64,000 bases of DNA, from contig NZ_LMCP01000017.1 in the NCBI RefSeq assembly GCF_001425625.1, positions 1-64,000 on the forward strand, in the 5' to 3' direction. The notes under the pieces are model-generated. The model was not told the DNA's origin and did no database searches. It saw only the letters and a list, made by a program, of their open reading frames with translations. The position numbers were made by a program, and so were the translations under genes. Source of the stretch: Mesorhizobium sp. Root102 (GTDB taxonomy: Bacteria; Pseudomonadota; Alphaproteobacteria; Rhizobiales; Rhizobiaceae). This document shows, piece after piece, positions 1 to 7,805 of this stretch; position 1 is the stretch's first letter; each line of letters begins with the position of its first letter.

Positions 1-322
1 CGCCGACCGCGAAGAGAAGCGAGTGACCCGCGGGGCGACACGGTCCGAAAAAAACGCAACAGGAGCTTGACCTCAACAACCCCAATCAGAGAAGCCTGCT
101 AGAGCGAGATGCAGTCAAGTTGAACCGGCGTGGGCTCCATCTACTTTTGGCCGCATTTGTGCGCCGCCAAGTTATTCCACCTAGCGGGAAAACGCTCCAG
201 GTCAAAACTCGATCGGCTGGCAGCCGCAAATGGCTGGTCAGAAATGGACGTTAGGACCGCGGCAGAAGATGCCATTCGGATATGCATTTCGGAACGGTGG
301 GAACGGGGCCGACAACGAACTG
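1..322. other. Left-edge stretch with no supportable gene
   Basis: Both strands hold only short overlapping open frames, with no recognisable domain or convincing ribosome binding site. A frame open from base 2 to a TGA at 68-70 could be the last 22 codons of a gene entering from the left, but nothing in it is diagnostic. No tRNA cloverleaf or insertion-sequence end was recognised. Confidence 0.4.
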
Positions 323-928
323 TCAGCATTTATCGGCAGAATGGCTAATGGCCGGCCAGGCTCTCATCGCGACATCAGCGATGCGGTGGAGTTCGTCTGG
401 CTGGGCTCCGCTCGCGGCCTCGACAGCGATCCCGCGCAGGATTGCAACCAGGTATCCTGAGAGGGCAGCTGTATCGGCGTCCTTGCCAACATCACCGTCC
501 ATCTGAGCACGTTCGAGACGTTTAGCTATCTGGTTTCTAAGTTGTCCGCGTCGAAGATTTGTCTCCTTGCGGGCCGACACGCTGTCGTCGCTCCCTATCA
601 GGGCACCATGCACCATAAGGCAACCTGGCGGATTTCCCGTGTCGGAGTGGAACGCGCATGCGCCATATATCAGCCCCTCAGCAAGCGCGCGTGCAGTTGG
701 CGCGTCCAAGGCATTCTGGATGAAATGCGACGTCTCGCGGTCATAGCGGTCGAGCACCTTCAGGAATAACTCTTCCTTGTTGCCGAACGCCGCGTAGAGG
801 CTGGGGCGCGTGATGCCTAGCTCTTCTGTAAGGTCAGTCAGCGACGTGCCCTCGTAGCCCTTGCGCCAGAAAAGCCGCATCGCCTGCACGAGTGCTTTCT
901 CGGTATCGAACTCTCTCGGCCTGCCCAT
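323..928 (-). CDS. TetR/AcrR family transcriptional regulator (CifR-like position)
   Basis: DNA-binding repressor of about 201 residues, the usual TetR length. The N-terminal helix-turn-helix is clear (SLTDLTEELGITRPSLYAAF, roughly residues 29-48, followed by NKEEL), and the C-terminal part is the variable ligand and dimer domain. I chose the ATG at 928 over a GTG two codons upstream (934); both are possible. The gene diverges from an exported alpha/beta hydrolase, and the shared region holds two related dyads. A perfect TATAAT on this strand (946-951) overlaps the edge of the first dyad, so autorepression is likely. By analogy with Pseudomonas CifR, which represses cif and responds to epoxides, the inducer may be an epoxide or halogenated compound. 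That is inference from context only. Confidence 0.88.
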   Translation of the reverse strand: MGRPREFDTEKALVQAMRLFWRKGYEGTSLTDLTEELGITRPSLYAAFGNKEELFLKVLDRYDRETSHFIQNALDAPTARALAEGLIYGACAFHSDTGNPPGCLMVHGALIGSDDSVSARKETNLRRGQLRNQIAKRLERAQMDGDVGKDADTAALSGYLVAILRGIAVEAASGAQPDELHRIADVAMRAWPAISHSADKC

Positions 929-945
929 AGTCACTCACTCTCTTT

Positions 946-1013
946 ATTATACTGACTGGTATATTATCGCTTGACGCGTGAACCGATCCGCCTTTTATAT
1001 ACCAATCGGTAGA
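946..1013. promoter_or_regulatory. Divergent promoter with two TetR-type dyads
   Basis: Two related sequences lie head to head: ATACTGACTGGTATAT (949-964) and TATACCAATCGGTA (998-1011). The reverse complement of the second matches the first at about 13 of 16 positions, and TACCAATCGGTA is itself a near-perfect dyad. For the rightward gene a -35-like TTGACG (971-976) and -10-like TTATAT (995-1000) have an 18-base spacer, so the second dyad would cover the -10 to +1 region. For the leftward regulator a consensus TATAAT lies at 946-951. This arrangement suits coordinate repression of both genes. Confidence 0.65.
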
Positions 1014-1031
1014 CAATGGGGAAGTGAAGCG

Positions 1032-1943
1032 ATGTCGAAGCTGTTGATCTTTTGTACTGCGCTGTTGCTGGCCACGCAGGCCGCCAGCGCCAACGTTAAA
1101 CCGTTTCCGGCCAGCTTCGAGACGCGCGAGGTCAAGACGGACGGTGTGACGATCCACGTGCGCGTAGGCGGTTCCGGTCCTGCGGTACTAATGCTGCACG
1201 GGTACGGTGAGACGGGAGACATGTGGGAACCGCTCGCCGTTGAAATGGCAAAGGATCACATGGTCATCGTGCCGGATCTACGTGGCATGGGTCTGTCGTC
1301 CCACCCCGAGACTGGCTACGACAAGAAAACTCAGGCTGCCGACATGGAGGCAGTCCTGCGCAGCCTAAATATCCAAAGCATCGATCTCGTCACGCATGAC
1401 ATTGGCAATATGGTGGGTTTTGCCTTTGCTGCGCAGCATCGGGATCAGGTGTCTAAATTTGTGCTGATCGACGCCCCTGTTCCCGGCGTCGGCCCTTGGG
1501 AAGAAATACTCAAGAACCCGCTTCTCTGGCATTTCAGGTTCGGTGGACCGGATATGGAGCGGCTCGTGGCAGGTCGGGAGCGGATCTATCTCGACCGATT
1601 TTGGAACGAGTTTTCTGCCGATCCATCACATTTCGACGAAGCGTCCCGCGAGCACTATGCCGCTCTCTACGCTTTGCCGGGCGCGATGCACTCCGGCTTC
1701 GCGCAGTTCGCAGCCTTCGACCAGGACGCGCTCGATAACAAGGCGTTCCTGGAAACGTCAGGAAAGCTGAAGATGCCCTTGCTGGCGGTCGGAGGAGAAA
1801 AGTCGTTCGGTACCCAAATGGCGACGGTGATGCGCTTCGCCGCAGACAACGTTACCGAGAGCGTCATTCCCGGTTCGGGACATTGGATCATGGAGGAGAA
1901 TCCGGCCGCCACGGTGAAAGTAGTCACTGATTTCCTCAGATAA
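1032..1943 (+). CDS. Exported alpha/beta hydrolase, Cif / epoxide hydrolase-like
   Basis: About 303 residues beginning with a Sec-type signal peptide (MSKLLIFCTALLLATQAASA), so probably periplasmic or secreted. The start is the ATG at 1032, not the GTG at 978, because the signal peptide begins there. The oxyanion motif LHGYG is followed by a nucleophile elbow THDIGN in which the nucleophile is Asp rather than Ser, as in epoxide hydrolases and haloalkane or haloacetate dehalogenases. The general-base His lies in GSGHWIMEE near the C-terminus. The cap segment LLWHF followed by AGRERIYLDRF closely resembles P. aeruginosa Cif as I recall it. The divergent TetR gene repeats the cifR-cif arrangement. 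The Cif residue I recall as the second ring-opening Tyr seems to be Gln or Phe here, so a dehalogenase-like role is the alternative. Confidence 0.82.
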   Translation: MSKLLIFCTALLLATQAASANVKPFPASFETREVKTDGVTIHVRVGGSGPAVLMLHGYGETGDMWEPLAVEMAKDHMVIVPDLRGMGLSSHPETGYDKKTQAADMEAVLRSLNIQSIDLVTHDIGNMVGFAFAAQHRDQVSKFVLIDAPVPGVGPWEEILKNPLLWHFRFGGPDMERLVAGRERIYLDRFWNEFSADPSHFDEASREHYAALYALPGAMHSGFAQFAAFDQDALDNKAFLETSGKLKMPLLAVGGEKSFGTQMATVMRFAADNVTESVIPGSGHWIMEENPAATVKVVTDFLR

Positions 1944-2086
1944 ACGCGATCGGTTTGCTATCCGCTTTCAGGCATCGCGCAAACAGAGTCTGGTGGCCGG
2001 CTTGGGCGCAAAGCTGCCGTCCACTTCGCGGCAGACGTAAGTCGTCTTCGGGTAAACTCAGTCGCTCAGAGTAATTGGGTTTTGAC

Positions 2087-2917
2087 TCAGGCGGCCTTCT
2101 TCTTCGCCAGTCTCGCCCTGATCGAGGCGACGTCGGCACGCGGCGTCGCGGCGAACAGCGTCCTGGTGTAGCTGTGCTTGGGGTCGGCAAAGACCTCGTC
2201 GCGCGAGCCGTATTCGACCGCTTCGCCGAAATACATCACCATCACATCGTCGGCGATGTAGCGCACGACGGACAGGTCATGGCTGATGAAGACATAGGTC
2301 AGCTGGAACTCGTCCTGCAGGTCGGCGAGCAGGTTGAGCACCTGCGCCTGCACCGACAGGTCGAGCGCGGAGACCGGCTCGTCCAGCACCAGCAGGCTTG
2401 GGTTGAGCATCAGCGCGCGGGCAATGGCGATGCGCTGGCGCTGGCCGCCCGAGAACATATGCGGATAGCGGTTGTAGTGCTCCTGGCCGAGGCCGACCTT
2501 CTTCAGCATCTTCATCGCCAGGTCGCGCCGTTCGGCCGCCGACTTGTCGGTGTTGATCAGCAACGGCTCGCCCAGCACGTCGCCGATCTTCTGGCGCGGA
2601 TTGAGCGACCCATAGGGATTCTGGAAGACAATCTGCACCTTGCGGCGCATCTCCTTCGTCAACCCATTCCTGGCGATGTCGACCTTGTTGCCGTCGATGA
2701 ACAGCTCGCCCGCAGTCGCCGGATCGATCAACGTGATGATGCGGGCGAGCGTTGACTTGCCGCAGCCGCTTTCGCCGACGATGGCCAGCGTCTTGCCCTT
2801 GTCCACCTTGAAGGATACGCCCTTGACCGCATGCACGGTGCGCGGTCCGGTGAACAGGCCGCCGCCAATGTGATAGTCGCGGACGATGTTCTTGCCTTCG
2901 AGAACCGTGGTGCTCAT
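2087..2917 (-). CDS. dppF: Dipeptide ABC transporter ATP-binding protein DppF
   Basis: Second ATPase of a peptide/nickel-class importer, 276 residues. Walker A is GESGCGKST, the signature is FSGGQRQRIAIARAL and Walker B is LLVLDEPVSALD. The C-terminal oligopeptide-transporter extension ends in basic residues (ARLAKKKAA). The start overlaps the stop of the preceding dppD by ATGA (2914-2917), indicating translational coupling. It is the last gene of the dppABCDF operon, read from 7349 leftwards. The exact peptide specificity cannot be read from sequence; homologues also carry delta-aminolevulinate or other oligopeptides. Confidence 0.92.
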   Translation of the reverse strand: MSTTVLEGKNIVRDYHIGGGLFTGPRTVHAVKGVSFKVDKGKTLAIVGESGCGKSTLARIITLIDPATAGELFIDGNKVDIARNGLTKEMRRKVQIVFQNPYGSLNPRQKIGDVLGEPLLINTDKSAAERRDLAMKMLKKVGLGQEHYNRYPHMFSGGQRQRIAIARALMLNPSLLVLDEPVSALDLSVQAQVLNLLADLQDEFQLTYVFISHDLSVVRYIADDVMVMYFGEAVEYGSRDEVFADPKHSYTRTLFAATPRADVASIRARLAKKKAA

Positions 2918-3771
2918 GAGGCGGCTCCCGCGGCAGAGGGGGCCGGCTCGAACATCATGTCGGACACGGTCGGCAGCCGGTCGCCGACGGCGTTTTCCGG
3001 CAGCGCCGACAACAGCGCACGCGTGTAGTTGCTCTTCGGCGATTCAAACAGCGACAGCACGTCGGCCTCTTCCATCTTGCGGCCCTTGTACTGGACGATG
3101 ACGCGGTCGGCGGTCTCGGCCACCACGCCCATATTGTGGGTGATCATGATCAGGCCCATGCCGTATTTGGCCTGCAGCGAAACCAGGAGATCGAGGATCT
3201 GCTTCTGGATGGTGACGTCGAGCGCCGTGGTCGGCTCGTCGGCGATGAGCAGTTTCGGATTGCAGGCAATGGCGATGGCGATCATGACGCGCTGGCACTG
3301 GCCGCCGGACATCTGGTGCGGAAACGAGCTCAGCCTTTCTTCCGGGTCGGCGATGCCGACCAGCTTCATCAATTCGATGGCCCGCGCACGGCGCTGGGCG
3401 CGATCCATGCCCATGTGGAAGCGCAGCACCTCTTCGATCTGGAAGCCGACGGTGAAGCACGGGTTGAGGCTGGCGATCGGCTCCTGGAAGATCATCGAGA
3501 TGTCCTTGCCGACGATCTTGCGGCGTTCGGACGGGCTGAGCTCCAGGAGATCGACGCCGTCGAAGGCCATGCGGTCTGCCTTGACCGTTGCCGTGTTGGG
3601 CAACAGGCCCATCACCGCCAGCATCGCCACCGACTTGCCGGAACCGGACTCGCCGACGATCGCCAGCACTTCGCGCGGCTCGATCGACAGGTCGATGCCT
3701 TGCACGGCCATGAACGGTCCGGCCGCGGTGTCGAAGGAAACGGTGAGGTTCTTGATCTCGAGCAGAGGCAT
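2914..3771 (-). CDS. dppD: Dipeptide ABC transporter ATP-binding protein DppD
   Basis: First ATPase of the importer, about 285 residues. Walker A is GESGSGKSV, the signature MSGGQCQRVMIAIAIA is slightly divergent from the usual SGGxxQR, and Walker B is LLIADEPTTALD. The ATG at 3771 lies two bases after the dppC TGA, and the protein starts with MPLLEIKNLTVSF, the normal family start. A longer open frame to 3930 merely overlaps dppC. DppD and DppF are expected to pair as the heterodimeric motor beneath DppB and DppC. Confidence 0.92.
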   Translation of the reverse strand: MPLLEIKNLTVSFDTAAGPFMAVQGIDLSIEPREVLAIVGESGSGKSVAMLAVMGLLPNTATVKADRMAFDGVDLLELSPSERRKIVGKDISMIFQEPIASLNPCFTVGFQIEEVLRFHMGMDRAQRRARAIELMKLVGIADPEERLSSFPHQMSGGQCQRVMIAIAIACNPKLLIADEPTTALDVTIQKQILDLLVSLQAKYGMGLIMITHNMGVVAETADRVIVQYKGRKMEEADVLSLFESPKSNYTRALLSALPENAVGDRLPTVSDMMFEPAPSAAGAAS

Positions 3772-3773
3772 GC

Positions 3774-4697
3774 TCACGACCTCTTCAGCTTGGGGTCGAG
3801 CGCGTCGCGCAGGCCGTCGCCGATCAAATTGATGGCGAAGACGGTGATCAGGATGGCGAGGCCGGGGAAGGTCACCACCCACCAGGCGCGCAGGATGAAC
3901 TCGCGCGCTTCGGCCAGCATGGTGCCCCATTCCGGCGTCGGCGGCTGCGCGCCCATGCCGAGGAAGCCGAGGGCGGCCGCCTCGAGAATGGCGTTGGAGA
4001 AGGATAGCGTCGCCTGCACGATCAGCGGCGCGATGCAGTTGGGCAGGATGGTGACCAGCATCAGCCTCAGATGGCTGGCGCCGGCGACCTTGGCGGAGAC
4101 GACGTATTCGCGGGTCTTCTCGGCCATCACGGCGGCACGGGTGAGCCGGGCGAAATGCGGCTGCAGCACGAAGGCGATGGCGATCATGGCGTTGACGAGG
4201 CCGGGGCCGAGCACAGCGACCAGCACCAGCGCCAGCAGCAGCGACGGGAAGGCCAGGATGATGTCCATGATGCGCATGATCAGCGTGTCGACCCAGCCGC
4301 GGCAGTAACCGGCGAGCAGACCCAGGATGACGCCGGAGATCAGTGCGGTGGTGACGACGACGAAACCGATGGCAAGCGAGAAGCGCGAGCCATAGATCAG
4401 CCGCGACAGCATATCGCGACCGACCGCGTCGGTGCCGAGCAGGAACTGCGCGTTGCCGCCCTCCTGCCAGGCTGGTGGTGTCAGGAAGAAGTCGCGGAAC
4501 TGATCGTCCGGCGAATGCGGCGCCAGCAGCGGTGCGAAGATGGCGATCAGGATCAGCAGCGCAAAGACGAAGAGCCCGATCACCGCGCCCTTGTTGACGG
4601 AGAAGTAGTGCCAGAACTCGCCGAACATCTGCAGCCTCGCGTCCTGCTGCTTGACGACGGTCGCGGCTTCGATGGTGGCTGGGCCTTCGTTGCTCAT
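3774..4697 (-). CDS. dppC: Dipeptide ABC transporter permease DppC
   Basis: Inner-membrane permease of 307 residues. The N-terminal OppC-type segment begins with one membrane helix (GAVIGLFVFALLILIAIFAPLLAPH, residues about 36-60), then a loop with LLGTDAVGRDMLSRLIYGSR typical of the family. Five further helices carry the EAA loop that contacts the ATPases (EAAALGFLGMGAQPPTPEWG). It sits one base after the dppB stop, in the middle of the operon. Confidence 0.92.
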   Translation of the reverse strand: MSNEGPATIEAATVVKQQDARLQMFGEFWHYFSVNKGAVIGLFVFALLILIAIFAPLLAPHSPDDQFRDFFLTPPAWQEGGNAQFLLGTDAVGRDMLSRLIYGSRFSLAIGFVVVTTALISGVILGLLAGYCRGWVDTLIMRIMDIILAFPSLLLALVLVAVLGPGLVNAMIAIAFVLQPHFARLTRAAVMAEKTREYVVSAKVAGASHLRLMLVTILPNCIAPLIVQATLSFSNAILEAAALGFLGMGAQPPTPEWGTMLAEAREFILRAWWVVTFPGLAILITVFAINLIGDGLRDALDPKLKRS

Positions 4698-4698
4698 G

Positions 4699-5706
4699 TC
4701 AGTTGGCCCGGATGCGTGGGTTGATGACGGCGTAGAGCACGTCGACGATCAGGTTCACCGACATGACGATCAATGCGATCAAAAGCAACCCGCCCTGCAC
4801 GGTGAAATAGTCGCGCTTGGAAATGGCGTCGATCATCCATTTGCCGATGCCGGGCCAGGAGAAGATGCTCTCGGTCAGGATGGCGCCGGTCAAAAGCGTG
4901 CCGACCTGCAGGCCGATGGTGGTGACGACCGGGATCAGCGCATTGCGGAAGGCATGCAGGCCAACGACCCGGAACGGGGTCAGGCCCTTGGCGCGCGCGG
5001 TGCGCACATAGTCTTCGCCGAGCACCTCGAGCATGGCCGAACGCGTCTGCCTGGCGATGACAGCCAGCGGTATGGTGCCGAGCACGATGGTTGGAAGGAT
5101 GAGGTGCGACAGCGCCGAACGGAAGGCACCCTTCTGTCCGGAGATCAGGGAATCGATGGTCATGAAGCCGGTCACCGGCTTGAAGAAGTAGAGAAGGTCG
5201 ATGCGGCCGGAAACCGGCGTCCAGTGCAGCGTGCCGGAGAACACGATGATCAGCAGCAGACCCCACCAGAAAATCGGCATGGAATAGCCTGCCAGCGCCG
5301 TGCCCATGGTCAGCTGATCGAACCAGGAGCCACGGCGTATGGCGGCGAAGATACCGGCGGCGACACCCAGGAGGACGGCAAAGATCATGGCGCAGATGGC
5401 GAGCTCGACCGTTGCCGGAAAGCGCACCAGGAAGTCCTTGAGCACCGGCGTCTTGGTGGAAAACGAGGTGCCGAAATCGCCGCTGAGGATGTTGGTCAAG
5501 TAGGTCAAATATTGTTGCCAGATCGGCAGGTCGAAACCGAACTGGTGCATCAGCGCCGTGTGACGTTCGGGCGACAGGCCGCGTTCGCCCGCAAGCACCA
5601 GCACCGGATCACCGGGCAGGATGCGCACGAAGCCAAAGGCGAGGATGGTTATCCCGATGAAGGTCGGGATGATGAGGGCGAGCTTGCCGAGGATATAACG
5701 CAGCAT
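4699..5706 (-). CDS. dppB: Dipeptide ABC transporter permease DppB
   Basis: Inner-membrane permease of 335 residues. It starts with the family hallmark MLRYILGKLALIIPTFIGITILAF and the motif ILPGDPVLVLAG, and contains the EAA-type loop (VLGEDYVRTARAKGLTP). About six membrane segments are visible. It pairs with DppC to form the translocation pore. It lies 50 bases after dppA, a gap that could allow differential expression of the binding protein. Confidence 0.92.
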   Translation of the reverse strand: MLRYILGKLALIIPTFIGITILAFGFVRILPGDPVLVLAGERGLSPERHTALMHQFGFDLPIWQQYLTYLTNILSGDFGTSFSTKTPVLKDFLVRFPATVELAICAMIFAVLLGVAAGIFAAIRRGSWFDQLTMGTALAGYSMPIFWWGLLLIIVFSGTLHWTPVSGRIDLLYFFKPVTGFMTIDSLISGQKGAFRSALSHLILPTIVLGTIPLAVIARQTRSAMLEVLGEDYVRTARAKGLTPFRVVGLHAFRNALIPVVTTIGLQVGTLLTGAILTESIFSWPGIGKWMIDAISKRDYFTVQGGLLLIALIVMSVNLIVDVLYAVINPRIRAN

Positions 5707-5756
5707 GGCGGGCGATTGGGGGCGTCACCCTGCGGTGACGTCCCCGTTTCGCAACC

Positions 5757-7349
5757 TTATTCGGCGATATCGACGCCGTCGAAGCGATGGATACCGAGCG
5801 GATCCATCGCAAAGCCGGTGACGGTCTTCTGCATCGGCATGAACACCTTGGAGTGAGCGAGCGTCGCCCAGGGTGCCTGTTCCTTGAAGATGACCTGTGC
5901 CTGTTCATAGAGCTTGGTGCGCTCGGCCTGATCCGAAACGGTCTTGGCCTTGTTGATGAGCGCGTCGAAGTCCTTGTTGCACCATTCCGCGCGGTTGTTC
6001 GACCCGACGGAAGCGCAGCTCAGGAGCACGCCGAGAAAGTTGTCCGGATCGCCATTGTCGCCGGTCCAGCCGACGATGACGGCGCCGTCGTGATCGACCG
6101 CGGAAGCACGCTTGAGGTATTCACCCCAATCGTAGCTGACGATGTTGACGGTGACGCCGACCTTGGCGAAGTCCGCCTGGATCAGTTCGGCGGTGCGGCG
6201 CGCGTTCGGCATGTACGGACGCGATACCGGCATGGCCCAGACGTTCATCTTGAGGTCCTTGACGCCGGCCTCTTCAAGCAGCTTCTTGGACGCATCCGGA
6301 TCGTACGGATCGTCCTTCACTTCCTTGTTGTAGGACCACATGGTCGGCGGGATCGGATTGATCGCCACCTGGCCGGCACCCTGGAAGACGGCGTCGATGA
6401 TGGCCTTCTTGTTGATGGCCATGTTGAGCGCCTTGCGGACGCGCACGTCGTCGAACGGCTTCTGCTGCGTGTTGTACATCAGCGCGCCGACATTGAGGCC
6501 TTCCTGCTCGTCGACCTTCAGGCTCGCTTCAGCCTGCAGGCCGGCGATGTCGGCCGGTGCCGGGTATGACATGATGTTGCATTCGCCAGCCTTGAGCTTC
6601 TGCGCGCGCACCGCCGGATCGGTGGTGATGGCGAAGACCAGATCGTCGATCTTCTGCTTGCCGCCCCAATAGTCCGGGTTGGCCTTGTAGCGGATGGCCG
6701 CGTCGGTCTGGTAGTCGACGAAGATGAATGGGCCGGTGCCGATCGGCTTCTGGTTGAACAGTTCAGGTGTCTTGTCCGCCTGCAGCTTGTCGGCATATTC
6801 CTTGGAGACGACCGAGGCGAAGTCCATGCCCAGCGTCGGAATGAAGGTGATTGCCGGTTCCTTGAGGGTGAACTTCACCGTCAGGTCATCGACCTTCTCG
6901 ACCTTGGTGATGTTGTCGCCGAACTGGTCATTGTAATACTGGTAGGCAATGCCTGGGATGTACTGGAACCACGGGCCGTTCTTGTCGACCTGACGTTCGA
7001 ATGAGAACACCACGTCGTCGGCGTTGAAGTCGCGCGTCGGGGTGAAATAGTCGGTGGCGGCGAACTTGACGCCCTTGCGCAGCTTGAAGACATATTCCTT
7101 GCCATCGTCGGAGATCGTCCAGCTTTCAGCCAGGCCCGGCGAGGTCGTTGTTTTGCCGTGATCGAATTCGACAAGGCGGTTGAAGACGGTGCGCGACGAC
7201 GCGTCGAACGTCTGGCCTGCGGTATACGGCGCCGGGTCGAAACCCTCCGGCGAAGCTTCCGCGCAATAGACCAGAGTTTTCGCGTTGGCCACGCCGCCCA
7301 GGACGCTTGCAGCCAGCAACGCGGCTGCAAAAGTCAGTTTCTTCTTCAT
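5757..7349 (-). CDS. dppA: Periplasmic dipeptide-binding protein DppA
   Basis: SBP family 5 binding protein of 530 residues, normal for the family. The start at 7349 gives a clean signal peptide (MKKKLTFAAALLAASVLGGVANA) and has a GGGAG ribosome binding site 5-9 bases upstream. The longer open frame to 7484 adds 45 unrelated residues and is rejected. Family features include LVYCAEASPEGFDPAPYTAG at the mature N-terminus and the long ligand domain ending PLGIHRFDGVDIAE. It is first in the operon and delivers peptides to DppBCDF. Confidence 0.93.
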   Translation of the reverse strand: MKKKLTFAAALLAASVLGGVANAKTLVYCAEASPEGFDPAPYTAGQTFDASSRTVFNRLVEFDHGKTTTSPGLAESWTISDDGKEYVFKLRKGVKFAATDYFTPTRDFNADDVVFSFERQVDKNGPWFQYIPGIAYQYYNDQFGDNITKVEKVDDLTVKFTLKEPAITFIPTLGMDFASVVSKEYADKLQADKTPELFNQKPIGTGPFIFVDYQTDAAIRYKANPDYWGGKQKIDDLVFAITTDPAVRAQKLKAGECNIMSYPAPADIAGLQAEASLKVDEQEGLNVGALMYNTQQKPFDDVRVRKALNMAINKKAIIDAVFQGAGQVAINPIPPTMWSYNKEVKDDPYDPDASKKLLEEAGVKDLKMNVWAMPVSRPYMPNARRTAELIQADFAKVGVTVNIVSYDWGEYLKRASAVDHDGAVIVGWTGDNGDPDNFLGVLLSCASVGSNNRAEWCNKDFDALINKAKTVSDQAERTKLYEQAQVIFKEQAPWATLAHSKVFMPMQKTVTGFAMDPLGIHRFDGVDIAE

Positions 7350-7805
7350 TGAGCACTCCCTGATGTTCTTCCAAGCCCCTCTATCAGGCTCGCGAAGCGC
7401 GCATATAAGCACCGTTTTTCCGGCTTTGGAACACCCCGTTTGCTTACCCCGCGGGAAGCAGGAAAAAAATCCGCGATTTTGCAAAAAGGCAGAAAAAATT
7501 AGCAGTTTTTTCCATTCACAAGATTATTAACGACCGCATTTTTTTATTGATCGCCGATCTGTCGATATCGATGCCGCGCGCGCTTTCCGGGCGGCCGAGG
7601 GTGCAGCGGGACACCGGTTGGAAGTGTCGGAGGCGGGAAAGATTTTCGACAGCAAATCTTTCGCCGCCTTGCCGCAAGGGCAAGACTTGCACGGTCACCA
7701 ATGGAGGCAATACATAGAAGACATAGCGGCAGCAGCGGAGGACGTCTCTGTCAACTCAGAGGCGAGCGCAACGCGGACCAACAAGAATTGTCGAGGGAGG
7801 AACGG
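7350..7805. promoter_or_regulatory. Divergent intergenic region between dppA and the acyl-CoA ligase
   Basis: A 456-base gap containing the only clearly AT-rich patch nearby (about 7460-7555, with several A and T runs). It must hold the dpp promoter on the minus strand and the ligase promoter on the plus strand. I could not pin a convincing -35/-10 pair. The start-proximal element for the ligase is a strong GGGAGG at about 7795-7800. No small gene is supported here. Confidence 0.5.

Noticed and set aside
1..130. tRNA or insertion-sequence end at the left edge
   Set aside because: No cloverleaf could be folded by eye and no terminal inverted repeat or target duplication is visible.
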